A DNA stretch of 64,000 bases. Source: Halalkaliarchaeum desulfuricum (GTDB lineage Archaea > Halobacteriota > Halobacteria > Halobacteriales > Haloferacaceae). A program made the position numbers and the translations under genes. The notes below the pieces were generated by a model. That model worked only from the letters and a program-made list of their open reading frames with translations, made no database searches and had not been told where the DNA came from. Where the stretch lies: contig NZ_CP025066.1 of assembly GCF_002952775.1 (NCBI RefSeq), positions 1 through 64,000 on the forward strand, in the 5' to 3' direction. Shown here piece by piece: positions 18,484-27,275 of the stretch. Each line of letters begins with the position of its first letter. Positions within the stretch are counted from its first letter, which is position 1.

Positions 18484-18571
18484 CGTATTACCCACTCTAC
18501 GCCCCGATTACTTAACGGTTTGTCAGACATCGACCAGAATATCCTTCTTGGTTCGTCCCCACACGGGGGAC

Positions 18572-20176
18572 ATGACTATCGAACTCGACGGTGACTCCCT
18601 CGCGATCGACGACGTGGTGGCGGTGGCCCGCCGCGAAGAACCCGTTTCGATCGCTCCCGGTGCCCGGGAGGCTGTCCGAGAGGCCCGTAAACGGGTCGAA
18701 GACGTCGTTTCGGCCGGCGATCCCGTCTACGGTGTAACCACCGGCTTCGGCGAACTCGTCGACGAACGGATCCCGCCGGAACGGCTCGAGGAACTCCAGT
18801 CGAACCTCCTGCGGAGCCACGCGGTCGGCACCGGGCGAGAACTCGCCCGCGAGGAGGTTCGGGCGATGCTTCTCACCAGGCTGAACGCGCTTCTTGCCGG
18901 CTACTCCGGGGTGCGGACCGACGTCGTCGACGCGCTCGCCGCACTGTTAAACGAGGGCGTCCATCCGGTGGTGCCGTCCCGGGGGAGCCTCGGAGCGTCC
19001 GGCGATCTCGCGCCGCTGGCCCACCTGGCCCTCGTGCTCGTCGGAGATGGTGAAGCCGACGTCGACGTCGACAGCGCAGGTGTGGAGGACGGCAGTCCTG
19101 ACGGGACACGACGGCTTCCGGGAACGGAGGCGCTCGCAGCTGCGGGGCTCGAGCCGCTCACGTTGCGGGCGAAGGAGGGGCTGGCACTGATAAACGGAAC
19201 ACAGCTCACCCTCGGACTGGCGGCGCTTTTCGTCCACGACGCCGAGCGGCTCTGTCGGGCGGCCGACGCGGCGGGAGCGCTCACGACGGAGGTGACGATG
19301 GGAACGACTGCCTCCTGTGCGCCGGCGATTCACGACGCGCGACCCCATCCGGGAAGCGGTGACAGCGCCCGCATGGTCCGCCGGCTCACAGCCGGCTCGG
19401 AGGTGGTCGAATCCCACCGGAACTGCGACCGGGTGCAGGACGCCTACTCGATCCGGTGTCTCCCGCAGGTTCACGGCGCCGTCCGCGACGCGATCTCCCA
19501 CCTCCGGGACGCCGTCGAGGTCGAACTCGACAGTGCGACCGACAACCCACTGGTGTTCTCCCGCGAGGCGGTCGACGACCGCGCGTCGGGAACCGACCGT
19601 GGTGCTGTTGTCTCTGCCGGCAACTTCCACGGGGCACCGCTGGCTTTGCCGCTGGATTACGCGGTCGGCGCGATCACGGAACTCGCCTCGATTTCGGAAC
19701 GCCGCGTCGATCGGCTCCTCAACCCGGCGCTCCAGGAGCCGCATCTCCCACCGTTTCTCGCTCGCGACCCGGGCGTCGAATCGGGGTTGATGATCGCCCA
19801 GTACACCGCCGCGTCGCTGGTGAACGAGTGTCGGAGCGTCGGCCGTGCGTCGACGGACAACATCCCCGTCTCGGGCAACCAGGAGGACCACGTCTCCATG
19901 AGCGCGACCGCCGCACTCGGTGCCCGACGAACCCTCGATCGCGCCCGACGGGTCGTCGCCATCGAACTCCTGTGTGGCGCCGAGGCGACCGAGTACCTCG
20001 ACCCGAAGCTGTCGCTGGGAACCGGTACCGAATCCCTCCGACAGCTCGTCCGAGAGTTGGTCCCGCCGCTTTCGGGTGACCGGCGACTCGACGGCGACGT
20101 CGAGGCGGTCGCGACGCTGATCGAGGACGGGCTCCTGGAAGACGTCGTTCGCGAAACGGCAGGAGATTCCGAGTAG
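18572..20176 (+). CDS. hutH: Histidine ammonia-lyase
   Basis: A 534-aa lyase that deaminates L-histidine to urocanate. The autocatalytic MIO prosthetic group forms from Ala-Ser-Gly in GSLGASGDLAPL (about residues 143-154). Other conserved segments are YGVTTGFGEL (about 50), QDAYSIRCLPQVHG (about 290) and GNQEDHVSM (about 435). It aligns over the full family length. I chose the ATG at 18572; a longer in-frame start at 18398 would run through the RHH gene's promoter. hutU, hutI and hutG are not adjacent, so the histidine degradation genes are dispersed or incomplete here. Confidence 0.94.
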   Translation: MTIELDGDSLAIDDVVAVARREEPVSIAPGAREAVREARKRVEDVVSAGDPVYGVTTGFGELVDERIPPERLEELQSNLLRSHAVGTGRELAREEVRAMLLTRLNALLAGYSGVRTDVVDALAALLNEGVHPVVPSRGSLGASGDLAPLAHLALVLVGDGEADVDVDSAGVEDGSPDGTRRLPGTEALAAAGLEPLTLRAKEGLALINGTQLTLGLAALFVHDAERLCRAADAAGALTTEVTMGTTASCAPAIHDARPHPGSGDSARMVRRLTAGSEVVESHRNCDRVQDAYSIRCLPQVHGAVRDAISHLRDAVEVELDSATDNPLVFSREAVDDRASGTDRGAVVSAGNFHGAPLALPLDYAVGAITELASISERRVDRLLNPALQEPHLPPFLARDPGVESGLMIAQYTAASLVNECRSVGRASTDNIPVSGNQEDHVSMSATAALGARRTLDRARRVVAIELLCGAEATEYLDPKLSLGTGTESLRQLVRELVPPLSGDRRLDGDVEAVATLIEDGLLEDVVRETAGDSE

Positions 20177-20195
20177 CTACTGCCGCCGGGAGTAG

Positions 20196-20822
20196 CTATA
20201 CTCCTGCGCCCGCCGTCGGCTCGGAATCGAGTTCGTCGGAGCCTTCCGTCTCCTCGAGACTCTCGAGCGCCGCGATAGCCGCGTCTCTGTACTCCTCGAC
20301 CGGGGGATCGTACTCCTCGCGGGCCATCCGGGCGTACTCGTTGCCCTCCTCGTCGAAGGCGGCGATGCGGTCGATCGTCCGTTCTGCGGTCTCGACGACC
20401 CACCGGTCGCGCGTCTCCGCGTCGACTTCGGTGATCGCCTCCGGGCGGACGGAGACGTTCACGGTGCCGTCGTCGGTCTCGAACGTGCGGGGTTTGCCGA
20501 CGACCGAGACGTACGCCGGCGGCTCCAGGTCCCGGAGAACGCTGGCCGCCTCGGGCTGGTACTGCCCGGCGTACACGAAGAACGTCCCCGTCGGGTCGAC
20601 GATGCGACCGCGCCAGTACTCGTTGTCCTCGCCGACGTCCTCCTTCTCGGTGAGGGTGCCGACCAGGAACACTCGGTTGGCCCGCTCCCCCGTCGGGAGC
20701 AGCAGATAGACGGGCGCGCGCTCGTCCTCGGATTCCTTGAACGTGTAACCGGCGTCGTTGAACTCGCCTGCGAAGACGCGCCGGGCGACCTCTCGCGTGG
20801 GTGTCGTTTGGCTTTGACTCAT
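20196..20822 (-). CDS. rpap: RPA-associated protein
   Basis: A 208-aa OB-fold protein of the haloarchaeal RPA-associated family (COG3390), which partners with single-stranded-DNA-binding RPA in repair and replication. The OB region spans about residues 15-150 (APVYLLLPTGE, FLVGTLTEKEDVGEDNEYWRGRIVDPTG, YVSVVGKPRTFETDDG). A coiled acidic C-terminus follows. The start at 20822 lies 10 nt after the stop of the rpa gene, so the two are co-transcribed. Whether it is the rpap1 or rpap3 paralogue is uncertain. Confidence 0.88.
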   Translation of the reverse strand: MSQSQTTPTREVARRVFAGEFNDAGYTFKESEDERAPVYLLLPTGERANRVFLVGTLTEKEDVGEDNEYWRGRIVDPTGTFFVYAGQYQPEAASVLRDLEPPAYVSVVGKPRTFETDDGTVNVSVRPEAITEVDAETRDRWVVETAERTIDRIAAFDEEGNEYARMAREEYDPPVEEYRDAAIAALESLEETEGSDELDSEPTAGAGV

Positions 20823-20832
20823 CGTGTTCACC

Positions 20833-21762
20833 TCAAAGCGATCGTGCCTTGACAAGCACCTGTTCGGGGTCGACCGGACCCGGCGATTCCTGTTCGTCGA
20901 CGAGGAGGTACCGGCCGAGCATCGGCCCGCTCACCCGGTAGTACTGACCGAGCACCCGCCCGGCCATCTCGTCGGCGACCACGGTCGTGTCCAGCGCGTC
21001 CATCGCCATCTCCTTGGCCTCCTCGATGGCGATTCCGGTGAGTTCCTCGGTGGCCTCCTTGTCGAAGATGACCTCCTGGGTCTCGACGCCGTCGTCGAGG
21101 ACGCCCTTGATCCGGAGGTCGAACTCGCCTTCGACATCGCCGTGTTCGGAACACCGGCCGTTCTGGAGGACCCGCGTGCAGTTGTCCTCCGGACACCGCT
21201 TTATCAGGCCCGAGCCGGACTGGATGTCCACGAGCGCGCCCTCGACGGTTTCTGCGTCGTCGCCGACCTCGATCTCCTCGTCGAGTTCGGTGATATCGGT
21301 CGTGCGATTGAGCTTCACCGAGTAGCGCCCCTGATACTCGTCGGTGACGACGTTCGAGAGCGCGTAGGCTTTCCCCTCCTCGAGGTGTTCGAGGTCGGAG
21401 GTCTCGAAGGCGACGAACTTGATCGTCCCCGACTCGTCGCCCAGCAATCCGACCTGCGCGATCGAATCGCTATTGGGCTCCCACAGGTCGACGACTGTCA
21501 CCCGCAGGTCGACCCACTGTTCGTCCTCCTCGATGTCGCTTACTTGGACCTGCTGGCTCCCGCCGCGGCTGCTGACGTCGTCGCGTTCGAGGCCCGCTTC
21601 GTCGAGGTAGCTGTTGTAGACGCTCCGGCGTGCCTCGTCGACGGGCACGCGGTATTCGCTCACGAGGTTGTCCAGCCGCTCTTCGACCTCGTCTACGTCC
21701 ACGTCCAGGTGATCCGAGAACTGTTCTGCTATCTCCGCTGCGTGTTGCCGCAACTCTGTCAT
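20833..21762 (-). CDS. rpa: Replication protein A (single-stranded DNA-binding)
   Basis: A 309-aa haloarchaeal RPA. An N-terminal helical region (1-60) is followed by an OB-fold (about 70-165: WVDLRVTVVDLWEPN, QVGLLGDESGTIKFVAFE) and a second OB-like domain interrupted by a zinc-finger candidate (CPEDNC...CSEHG, about 193-210). It lacks the additional OB-folds of the longest haloarchaeal RPA, which fits the shorter RPA3-like paralogue, but I am not sure of that assignment. CCTTTTAAGCC on the minus strand (about 21822-21831) is a strong TATA candidate giving a short leader. Cotranscribed with rpap. Confidence 0.9.
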   Translation of the reverse strand: MTELRQHAAEIAEQFSDHLDVDVDEVEERLDNLVSEYRVPVDEARRSVYNSYLDEAGLERDDVSSRGGSQQVQVSDIEEDEQWVDLRVTVVDLWEPNSDSIAQVGLLGDESGTIKFVAFETSDLEHLEEGKAYALSNVVTDEYQGRYSVKLNRTTDITELDEEIEVGDDAETVEGALVDIQSGSGLIKRCPEDNCTRVLQNGRCSEHGDVEGEFDLRIKGVLDDGVETQEVIFDKEATEELTGIAIEEAKEMAMDALDTTVVADEMAGRVLGQYYRVSGPMLGRYLLVDEQESPGPVDPEQVLVKARSL

Positions 21763-21920
21763 AGGGTATCCCGCCTCCACTTTGTTTTCAATGGGAGGCA
21801 CACGGTGGTTGGTGCGTCATGGCTTAAAAGGCATCGGCACCGGACCGGAAGTAAACTCTGTGGGCCGCAAACTCCACAATGGAGTAGTCCCCACGAACAG
21901 TTTCCGACACACAAGAGAAG

Positions 21921-21932
21921 ATTTTTAATTTA
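21921..21932 (+). promoter_or_regulatory. AT-rich TATA element of the degenerate MinD gene
   Basis: TTTTTAATTTAAAA lies about 21-34 nt before the ATG at 21953, the normal position for a leaderless haloarchaeal promoter. Confidence 0.6.
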
Positions 21933-21952
21933 AAAGTAACTGAAATAAATCC

Positions 21953-22816
21953 ATGGTAGAAACGGACGACGGGGAGAGATCCATCGTCGCGCTCGTCGGA
22001 GCGACCGGCGGTGCAGGGACGACGCGAACGGGAATCGAACTGGCGGCAACGCTCGCGCGGGACGGCCGGACTGTCGCCGTCGTCGACGCCGCGTTCGCCA
22101 CTCAGGGGCTTTCCGAGTACGTCTCCGGACGAATCGCGCCCGACGTGACAGCGCTTGTCACCGACGATCCGAACGAACCGATTCCCTCGGCGACCGTCGA
22201 GCTGTCCGATGCGAGGTCGCCCCTCGACGACGAAGCACAGCGTTCGTTCGGCAGCGTCGAACTGCTCCCCGCGTACGCCCCCTTCGAACGGCTGGCGCGT
22301 GCCAAGACGCCCGCGGCCGCAGAGCTGTTCGAGGAACTGGTCGAGGAAGCGGCAGACGCGTTCGATCACGCGATCGTCGACGTTCCGCCCGTGGCGTCGA
22401 ACCAGGCGATCGCGGCGGTGACCGTCGCCGACACGGTCGTCGCGGTGACGCCGGCAGACGATCACGGAACGGACGCGCTCGTCCGGCTCCGCGACCGGCT
22501 GGCGGATCTCGACATCCCGGTCGACGCCGCCGTCGCCGTCGGCGGCGACCCACGGAGCGTGGAACCGTCAACTGCGGACTCACAGACCGTGGACCTGTCG
22601 CTTCCGGAGACCGATCCGTCCCCGTGCGACGCTCCCTCGTGTCTCGAGGACGACCGCTACGGGGAGGCGCTCGTCGAACTCGCGGAGTCGACGTTCGGTG
22701 TTACCCTTTCGATAGAATTCGAGGCGACGGGCGTGCGTGACCGCGTGGCTGCAGCCCTCACGGATCGTGTGGGTTCGAACGCAACGGTGGGATCGAACGC
22801 GACGGACAGTTCTTGA
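21953..22816 (+). CDS. MinD/ParA-like protein with degenerate P-loop
   Basis: A 287-aa protein with the MinD/ParA fold: N-terminal IVALVGATGGAGTTRTG, VVDAAFATQGLS (position of switch I) and HAIVDVPP (position of Walker B). The deviant Walker A of active members, KGGxGKT, here reads ATGGAGTTR: both lysines are missing. ATP hydrolysis is therefore doubtful. The C-terminus is a simple helical extension ending in repeated VGSNAT. It may act as a regulatory partner of the canonical ParA/MinD at 24444. A convergent TFB gene follows after 42 nt. Confidence 0.75.
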   Translation: MVETDDGERSIVALVGATGGAGTTRTGIELAATLARDGRTVAVVDAAFATQGLSEYVSGRIAPDVTALVTDDPNEPIPSATVELSDARSPLDDEAQRSFGSVELLPAYAPFERLARAKTPAAAELFEELVEEAADAFDHAIVDVPPVASNQAIAAVTVADTVVAVTPADDHGTDALVRLRDRLADLDIPVDAAVAVGGDPRSVEPSTADSQTVDLSLPETDPSPCDAPSCLEDDRYGEALVELAESTFGVTLSIEFEATGVRDRVAAALTDRVGSNATVGSNATDSS

Positions 22817-22858
22817 CCGGATCGACAGTCGCTGGCTGTTCTGGAACCGACCCCCAAC

Positions 22859-23722
22859 TCACTCCCGGAGGTCGTGGAACGTGTTTCGGATCGTCACTGG
22901 GGTTACGTCGGCGACCTCGGCTGCAGCCTGCTGTGTGAGCTCCGAGGAACCGTGCACACGCGCGGCGGTGTACAGACAGGCAGCGGCGACGCCACTGGGA
23001 TCGCGACCGACGTCGATCCCTTCATCGCGCGCGCGATCGGCCAGCTTTCGGGCCCGGCGTTCGGTTTCGGGGCCGACGTCCAGCTGTGACGCGAAGCGGG
23101 GGAGATATTCCGCCGGTGGAACCGGCCCGACCGGGAGGCCGAGCTCGCGGTTCATCGCGTCGTAGGCCGCCTCGTGTTCGTTCGGCGTTGCTTTGGCGAC
23201 GTCGACGACCTCCTCGACGGTCCTGGCCAGCCCCGCGACCCGACACGCCGCGTACAGACACGCAGAGGCGAACCCCTCGATCGACCGGCCGCGGAGCAGC
23301 GACTCCCCCTGGGCGGACTCGAACAGCGTACACGCCTGATCGCGCACGTGCTCGGGTAGCCCCAGCACGTCGGTCATACGCCGGATCTCCGTGAAGCCGT
23401 ACACCTGGTTCCGTTCCCGCTTCGAACGAATCTTCGTCCGATCGTGCTGTCTGCGGAGTCGCGCGAACTTGCGACGCTTGCGCCCTTTCACCCTAGTGTG
23501 GCCGATCTCGGTCGAGAGCCCACGGTCGTGACGCGACCGGGTCAACGGCGCGCCGGTTCGCTCGGGGTTCGTGTCGTCGTCAGCGAACGAGCGCCACTCG
23601 GGCCCGCGATCGATGCGGTCGGCGTCGACGACCAGCCCACAGTTCGAACAGACCGTCTCGTCGCCGTCTGCGTGCAGTCGACCGTCACATTCCGGGCAAC
23701 CAGCGGCTCGTGCCTGGCTCAT
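22859..23722 (-). CDS. tfb: Transcription initiation factor IIB
   Basis: A 287-aa TFB. The N-terminal zinc ribbon CPEC...CSNC (residues 9-27) and the B-finger/reader (about 35-75: GPEWRSFADDDTNPERTGAP) are followed by two cyclin-like repeats (about 100-190 and 200-287) that contact TBP and BRE DNA. Haloarchaea carry many TFB paralogues with promoter selectivity; which one this is cannot be told. It lacks any C-terminal extension. CCGTTTAAGTAA on the minus strand is about 27 nt before the ATG. Divergent from the 173-aa gene. Confidence 0.93.
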   Translation of the reverse strand: MSQARAAGCPECDGRLHADGDETVCSNCGLVVDADRIDRGPEWRSFADDDTNPERTGAPLTRSRHDRGLSTEIGHTRVKGRKRRKFARLRRQHDRTKIRSKRERNQVYGFTEIRRMTDVLGLPEHVRDQACTLFESAQGESLLRGRSIEGFASACLYAACRVAGLARTVEEVVDVAKATPNEHEAAYDAMNRELGLPVGPVPPAEYLPRFASQLDVGPETERRARKLADRARDEGIDVGRDPSGVAAACLYTAARVHGSSELTQQAAAEVADVTPVTIRNTFHDLRE

Positions 23723-23888
23723 ACGTGAAGGTTGGTCGCGATGGTTTACTTAAACGGGGGATGAACGGCGGTTCGAACTCCGGAAACCACGCGTCGAACC
23801 TACCGGTTACCGGTGGGTTCCATCGACGAACCGGCGGATCTCGCGACGAACACGGAGGTTTATCTGTAATGAGCGGACAGTCGTTCAC

Positions 23889-24410
23889 GTGACGCTGTCG
23901 GACATCGCTTCGGGACTGGAGGTGACGACGAGTCAGCGGAAGGCGGAAAGCCGTGGCGTCGCGACCGTCGACGGGACGGAAGCGACGCTGCAGGAGCGGA
24001 TCGAACCGCACGCGGACGAGCTTCCCTGTACCGCAAGCGCCGCCGCGACTCTGCTCGAGTCATACGAGCGCGGCACGAGCGTCGGGGAGAGCGCACGGGA
24101 GGCGGCGGTTGCACCGATGACGGCTGCGAAGGCGCTCCACCGGTGTGGGGTGTCGGGGATCTGTCCGCTGGCGCCGACGAAACGTCGGATCGTCCGGGAC
24201 TGGCTCGCCGGCGACATCTCGCGGAGCGAGGCGCGATCGCTTTCCGGCGCCGACGAGCCGGAGTTCGCGCTGGCCACGTACGTGGAAACCCACGATCCGA
24301 TTCCAGCGCTGGTGGACGCGGTCGCGACCGCGGACCGCGGCCGGGACCCTGCGGTCGAAAAGCGGGACGCGCTCGCGGGAACGATGAGCGACGCCACCGA
24401 ACTGCGGTAG
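23889..24410 (+). CDS. Conserved haloarchaeal protein with HTH-like repeats
   Basis: A 173-aa protein, GTG start, probably leaderless (GGTTTATCTG about 29 nt upstream). Residues 45-95 (AAATLLESYERGTSVGESAREAAVAPMTAAKALHRCG) look like a helix-turn-helix of the homeodomain-like/transposase resolvase class, and 95-135 (LAPTKRRIVRDWLAGDISRSEARSLSG) may be a second one. I do not recognise a named function. It is convergent with the ParA/MinD operon and lies 166 nt from tfb. Confidence 0.72.
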   Translation: MTLSDIASGLEVTTSQRKAESRGVATVDGTEATLQERIEPHADELPCTASAAATLLESYERGTSVGESAREAAVAPMTAAKALHRCGVSGICPLAPTKRRIVRDWLAGDISRSEARSLSGADEPEFALATYVETHDPIPALVDAVATADRGRDPAVEKRDALAGTMSDATELR

Positions 24411-24443
24411 CCTTCCGCCGTCCCGGTCGTTTCTGGATGTTTT

Positions 24444-25100
24444 TCACCGGCAGGAATCCACCGCTCTGGCGAGTTCCCGGATCCGTGCGGCCGCCGTGCT
24501 TCCCGGGGCGGAGTCAGTGATCGGTGTCTCCGTCCGGACCGATCGGCCCAGGCGCGGGTCGGCCGGCACCACGGTCACCGGCCCGCCCAGCGCAGACGCC
24601 ATCGGCTCCGTCGGCGGAGGATCCACGACGCGGTTGCACGCCGCCCCGGCCAGCCCGGTACCGAGTTCCCGCGCGAGTTCTCGGGTCCGGACCGCGTTCG
24701 CGAGCGCGAACGGCTGGGGGGAGACGACGAGCAGACACGCGTCTGCAAGCGCCAGCGGGACGCCCACGTCAGTGCGCAGCCCTGCCGGACAGTCGACGAC
24801 GAGGGTCCCGCGTTCCCGTTCGAGCGTTTCGAGCACGTCCCGAAGCCGTCCCAGATCCGACGCCCGCGCGCCGGAAAGCGATCGACCGCAGGGGACGAGC
24901 GTGACTGGTCCCTCGCGAACGCACTCCGTCGGGGCCGCGCGCCCGGCGAGCGCGTCGTGGAGGTCCGGCCCCCGTCCTGTCGGGAGGTCGGCCATCCCGA
25001 GATCTGCGTCGACGGCCAGGGCATCGAGCGCGGCGGCGAGGTTGTACGCGACCGTCGTCTTGCCGACGCCGCCCTTCCCACCGGCGATCGCGAGGATCAC
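24444..25100 (-). CDS. ParA/MinD-family ATPase (end of mcm-linked cluster)
   Basis: A 218-aa minimal P-loop ATPase. The deviant Walker A GGKGGVGKTT is at residues 7-16, the switch I-like VDADLGMADL near 33, and Walker B-like TLVVDCPAG near 100. It has no membrane-targeting tail. Its ATG overlaps the stop of the upstream coiled-coil/beta-domain gene by four bases, so it is translationally coupled. Position at the end of a compact operon downstream of mcm suggests a role tied to chromosome maintenance; this is an inference from context only. Confidence 0.85.
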   Translation of the reverse strand: MILAIAGGKGGVGKTTVAYNLAAALDALAVDADLGMADLPTGRGPDLHDALAGRAAPTECVREGPVTLVPCGRSLSGARASDLGRLRDVLETLERERGTLVVDCPAGLRTDVGVPLALADACLLVVSPQPFALANAVRTRELARELGTGLAGAACNRVVDPPPTEPMASALGGPVTVVPADPRLGRSVRTETPITDSAPGSTAAARIRELARAVDSCR

Positions 25101-25960
25101 GCGAACCGCTCCAGCGCGTCGAGTGGGAGGTCGACAGACCGTGCCACCTCGGCCCGCGATTCCGCCTGGGCTGCGTTCTCCTCGGCTCGATTGGCCGCCC
25201 GGCGGAGCCGGTCCGCTTTCGAACGGAGCCGCGACGCTTCCCCTTCGAGCGTCTCGACGTCGGCCTCGAGCGCCCTTTCGAGAGCTCTCGCGCCCGCGAT
25301 TCCTGTGCCCCCAACAGGATTCGTCTCATCGCCGACGAGATCCGTCTCTCCCTCGACGAGATCCGTCTCCACGAGTTCTTCGAGCACCTCTGCTGCATCC
25401 TCGACCCCTGCCGACGCCAACTGCGCTGCGAGTGCTACCCGTCGGGTCGCCCGTTCGACATCGTCGTTTCTCTCCTCGGAACCGATCCGTGTCCCGTCAT
25501 CCGGCTCGTGTCCGCCATCCGACTCCGGGCCGCATTCGTCGACCGCGAGCGAGTCCCGGTCGTCACGTGGGGACTGATCCGCGTCGTCGTCGCCCGACAC
25601 CGCCGGTTCGGTGACGACCATCCGCGGCGGCCGGAACGTCCCGAGGGATCGCCGCGCACGGGACTCCGCGTCGTCTTCCGGGGCTGGTCCCCGGCCGGTG
25701 GACTCGATTTCGACGGCCGGATCCGACGGCGGCGACGAACACGCGTATCCGATCCCGACCGTCTTTTCGGCGGGAACCGTGAGCGTGACCCCCGCCTCGT
25801 CCCAGCCGCGCTCGGGAACGCCGTTACGCCGTGGCGGTAACACCGTCCCCTCGAGCCGGTTTTCCACCCTCGCGTGCCGCGTCACAGGAGCGGGGTTGTA
25901 GACGGTTGCCGTCACGAACGTCACCCCGTCCCGTCGTTCGGTGTCGTGCTCCAGCTTCAC
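25097..25960 (-). CDS. Beta-domain plus coiled-coil protein of the mcm-linked cluster
   Basis: A 287-aa protein of no recognised function. Residues 1-90 have the look of a beta-sandwich (VTFVTATVYNPAPVTRHARVE; GVTLTVPAEKTVGIGYAC). A long acidic disordered stretch (about 90-180) follows, with a short pentapeptide-like duplication around ETDLVEGETDLVGDET. The C-terminal 60 residues are an Ala/Arg/Glu coiled coil (SRLRSKADRLRRAANRAE). It is translationally coupled to the ParA/MinD gene by a 4-nt overlap and follows the coiled-coil gene after 30 nt, so all are likely one unit. Confidence 0.72.
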   Translation of the reverse strand: MKLEHDTERRDGVTFVTATVYNPAPVTRHARVENRLEGTVLPPRRNGVPERGWDEAGVTLTVPAEKTVGIGYACSSPPSDPAVEIESTGRGPAPEDDAESRARRSLGTFRPPRMVVTEPAVSGDDDADQSPRDDRDSLAVDECGPESDGGHEPDDGTRIGSEERNDDVERATRRVALAAQLASAGVEDAAEVLEELVETDLVEGETDLVGDETNPVGGTGIAGARALERALEADVETLEGEASRLRSKADRLRRAANRAEENAAQAESRAEVARSVDLPLDALERFA

Positions 25961-25990
25961 GACGATGGGTGCCTCCTCTTCCGGTTTGAA

Positions 25991-26869
25991 TCATCCCTCA
26001 CAGAGCCACACGTCGACATCCAGGAGGCGGGCCGCCCGTCCGGCGTCGTCGATGCCGGTCTCGCGGGCGTCGATCACGATCGGCACCCCGAGATCGGCCA
26101 GCGTGACGGCGGCAAACTGTGACGCTGTCCCTGCAGACTTCGACCCGACCGTCTCGAACGAATCCGCCTCGACGAGCGATTCAACGCGCTCCCGCACCGC
26201 GGTGAACTCCTCCGACAGCGCGTCCGCGAGGACGGCCCTCGCCTCCCGACGCCGGTTGTCGAGGCGATCCTGCAGCTTCATCCGGCGATCCCGAACACTC
26301 CGGGCGCTTCGAGCCTTCCGCCGGGCTGCATCGAGTGCCTGTTCGGCTGCGATCCGGCCTGTCGACGCCTCCGCCAGATCCGCGGCAGCCGCCTTGAGCT
26401 TCTCGACTGTCTCCTCGGTCGGTTCGCCGAGCTCCCGCTCCGTCCGGAGCCGGCCACGGAGCGCAGCGATCCGCTCGCGCAGTTCGGTTTCGTTCGTCGA
26501 TGCCTCGATGACGCTCCGTTTCGCTGCGTCGACTTCCGTCTCGGGCTCCGGCACCTCGATCGACGCGAGTTCCGATTCGAGCTCCCGGATCATTTCGTCG
26601 TGGGATGTCGTCAATCCGCGGGTTCGTGCCGCGGCGGCCACCAGGCGTCGGACGGTCGTTTCGGGGTTCCCGACCGGTCCGAGCACGTCGTATGCGTCCG
26701 GTTCGTCCGGACGTCGCTCACCCACACCCCGTCCGAGTCGATGATTCGTGACCGACTGTTCGGTTCCCGTTCCGTCCCGTATCGCAGCGTGAGCGGCGGC
26801 CGGTGACACGTCGAGACCACGCAAATCACGTCCCCGCCTTCCGGGCGAACACTCCCGTAGCCGGTTCAC
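25991..26869 (-). CDS. Long coiled-coil protein of the mcm-linked cluster
   Basis: A 292-aa protein, GTG start sharing GTGA with the stop of the upstream gene. Its middle (about 100-230) is a nearly continuous coiled coil (ELRERIAALRGRLRTE; RRMKLQDRLDNRRREARA). The first 70 residues are a variable region and the last 55 (FAAVTLADLGVPIVIDARETGID) look like a small alpha/beta domain. The layout is reminiscent of SMC-like or partner proteins without an ATPase head, but I see no motif that establishes this. Function unknown. Confidence 0.72.
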   Translation of the reverse strand: MNRLRECSPGRRGRDLRGLDVSPAAAHAAIRDGTGTEQSVTNHRLGRGVGERRPDEPDAYDVLGPVGNPETTVRRLVAAAARTRGLTTSHDEMIRELESELASIEVPEPETEVDAAKRSVIEASTNETELRERIAALRGRLRTERELGEPTEETVEKLKAAAADLAEASTGRIAAEQALDAARRKARSARSVRDRRMKLQDRLDNRRREARAVLADALSEEFTAVRERVESLVEADSFETVGSKSAGTASQFAAVTLADLGVPIVIDARETGIDDAGRAARLLDVDVWLCEG

Positions 26870-27204
26870 AGCTCCTGCCCCCGGAGTTCGTCCGGATCCG
26901 GATGCTCGGTGCCGGCGGCGAACTTTCCGTACGGCGTGCTCGGTTTCGCCCGTTCCTCGTAGGTTCTCGCCGCTGTCCGCACCCGCTCGGGAACGTCTGC
27001 GAATTCGTTGAAGGGCTCGGTTCGCTCGATCTGGACGTCGTCACCGTGCTTGTACCGCATCCGCAGTGCCAGAAAACCCGAAAACGCCGTCTCCGATAGT
27101 AGGGCCGCCCTTCCGAACCGGCGGACGACAGCGTCCTCGTGTGATCGACAAACGTTTCGAAGCGTCGTTCGAGCCTCCCGCGAATACGTCGCCACGAACA
27201 ACAT
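26866..27204 (-). CDS. Conserved 112-aa protein of the mcm-linked cluster
   Basis: A small, rather basic protein by haloarchaeal standards. Regular helices are visible (SREARTTLRNVCRSH; LLSETAFSGFLALRMRYKHG). No known family recognised. It has its own AT-rich promoter with TTATATTTG on the minus strand about 26 nt before the ATG, flanked by two 13-bp repeats; it is therefore the first gene of a sub-operon that continues through the coiled-coil genes to the ParA/MinD gene. Confidence 0.72.
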   Translation of the reverse strand: MLFVATYSREARTTLRNVCRSHEDAVVRRFGRAALLSETAFSGFLALRMRYKHGDDVQIERTEPFNEFADVPERVRTAARTYEERAKPSTPYGKFAAGTEHPDPDELRGQEL

Positions 27205-27207
27205 ATA

Positions 27208-27250
27208 TTCGACAATAGATTACCTTCAAATATAACTTTCGAGAATAGAT
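27208..27250 (-). promoter_or_regulatory. TATA element flanked by 13-bp direct repeats
   Basis: Two copies of TTCGA(C/G)AATAGAT at 27208-27220 and 27238-27250 lie 30 bp apart, with the minus-strand TATA element TTATATTTG between them. One copy would cover the transcription start and the other the BRE side. The region is strikingly AT-rich for this genome. It reads as an operator controlling the 112-aa gene and those downstream. Confidence 0.55.
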
Positions 27251-27275
27251 ACAATAACGACAACAGGAGAATATA

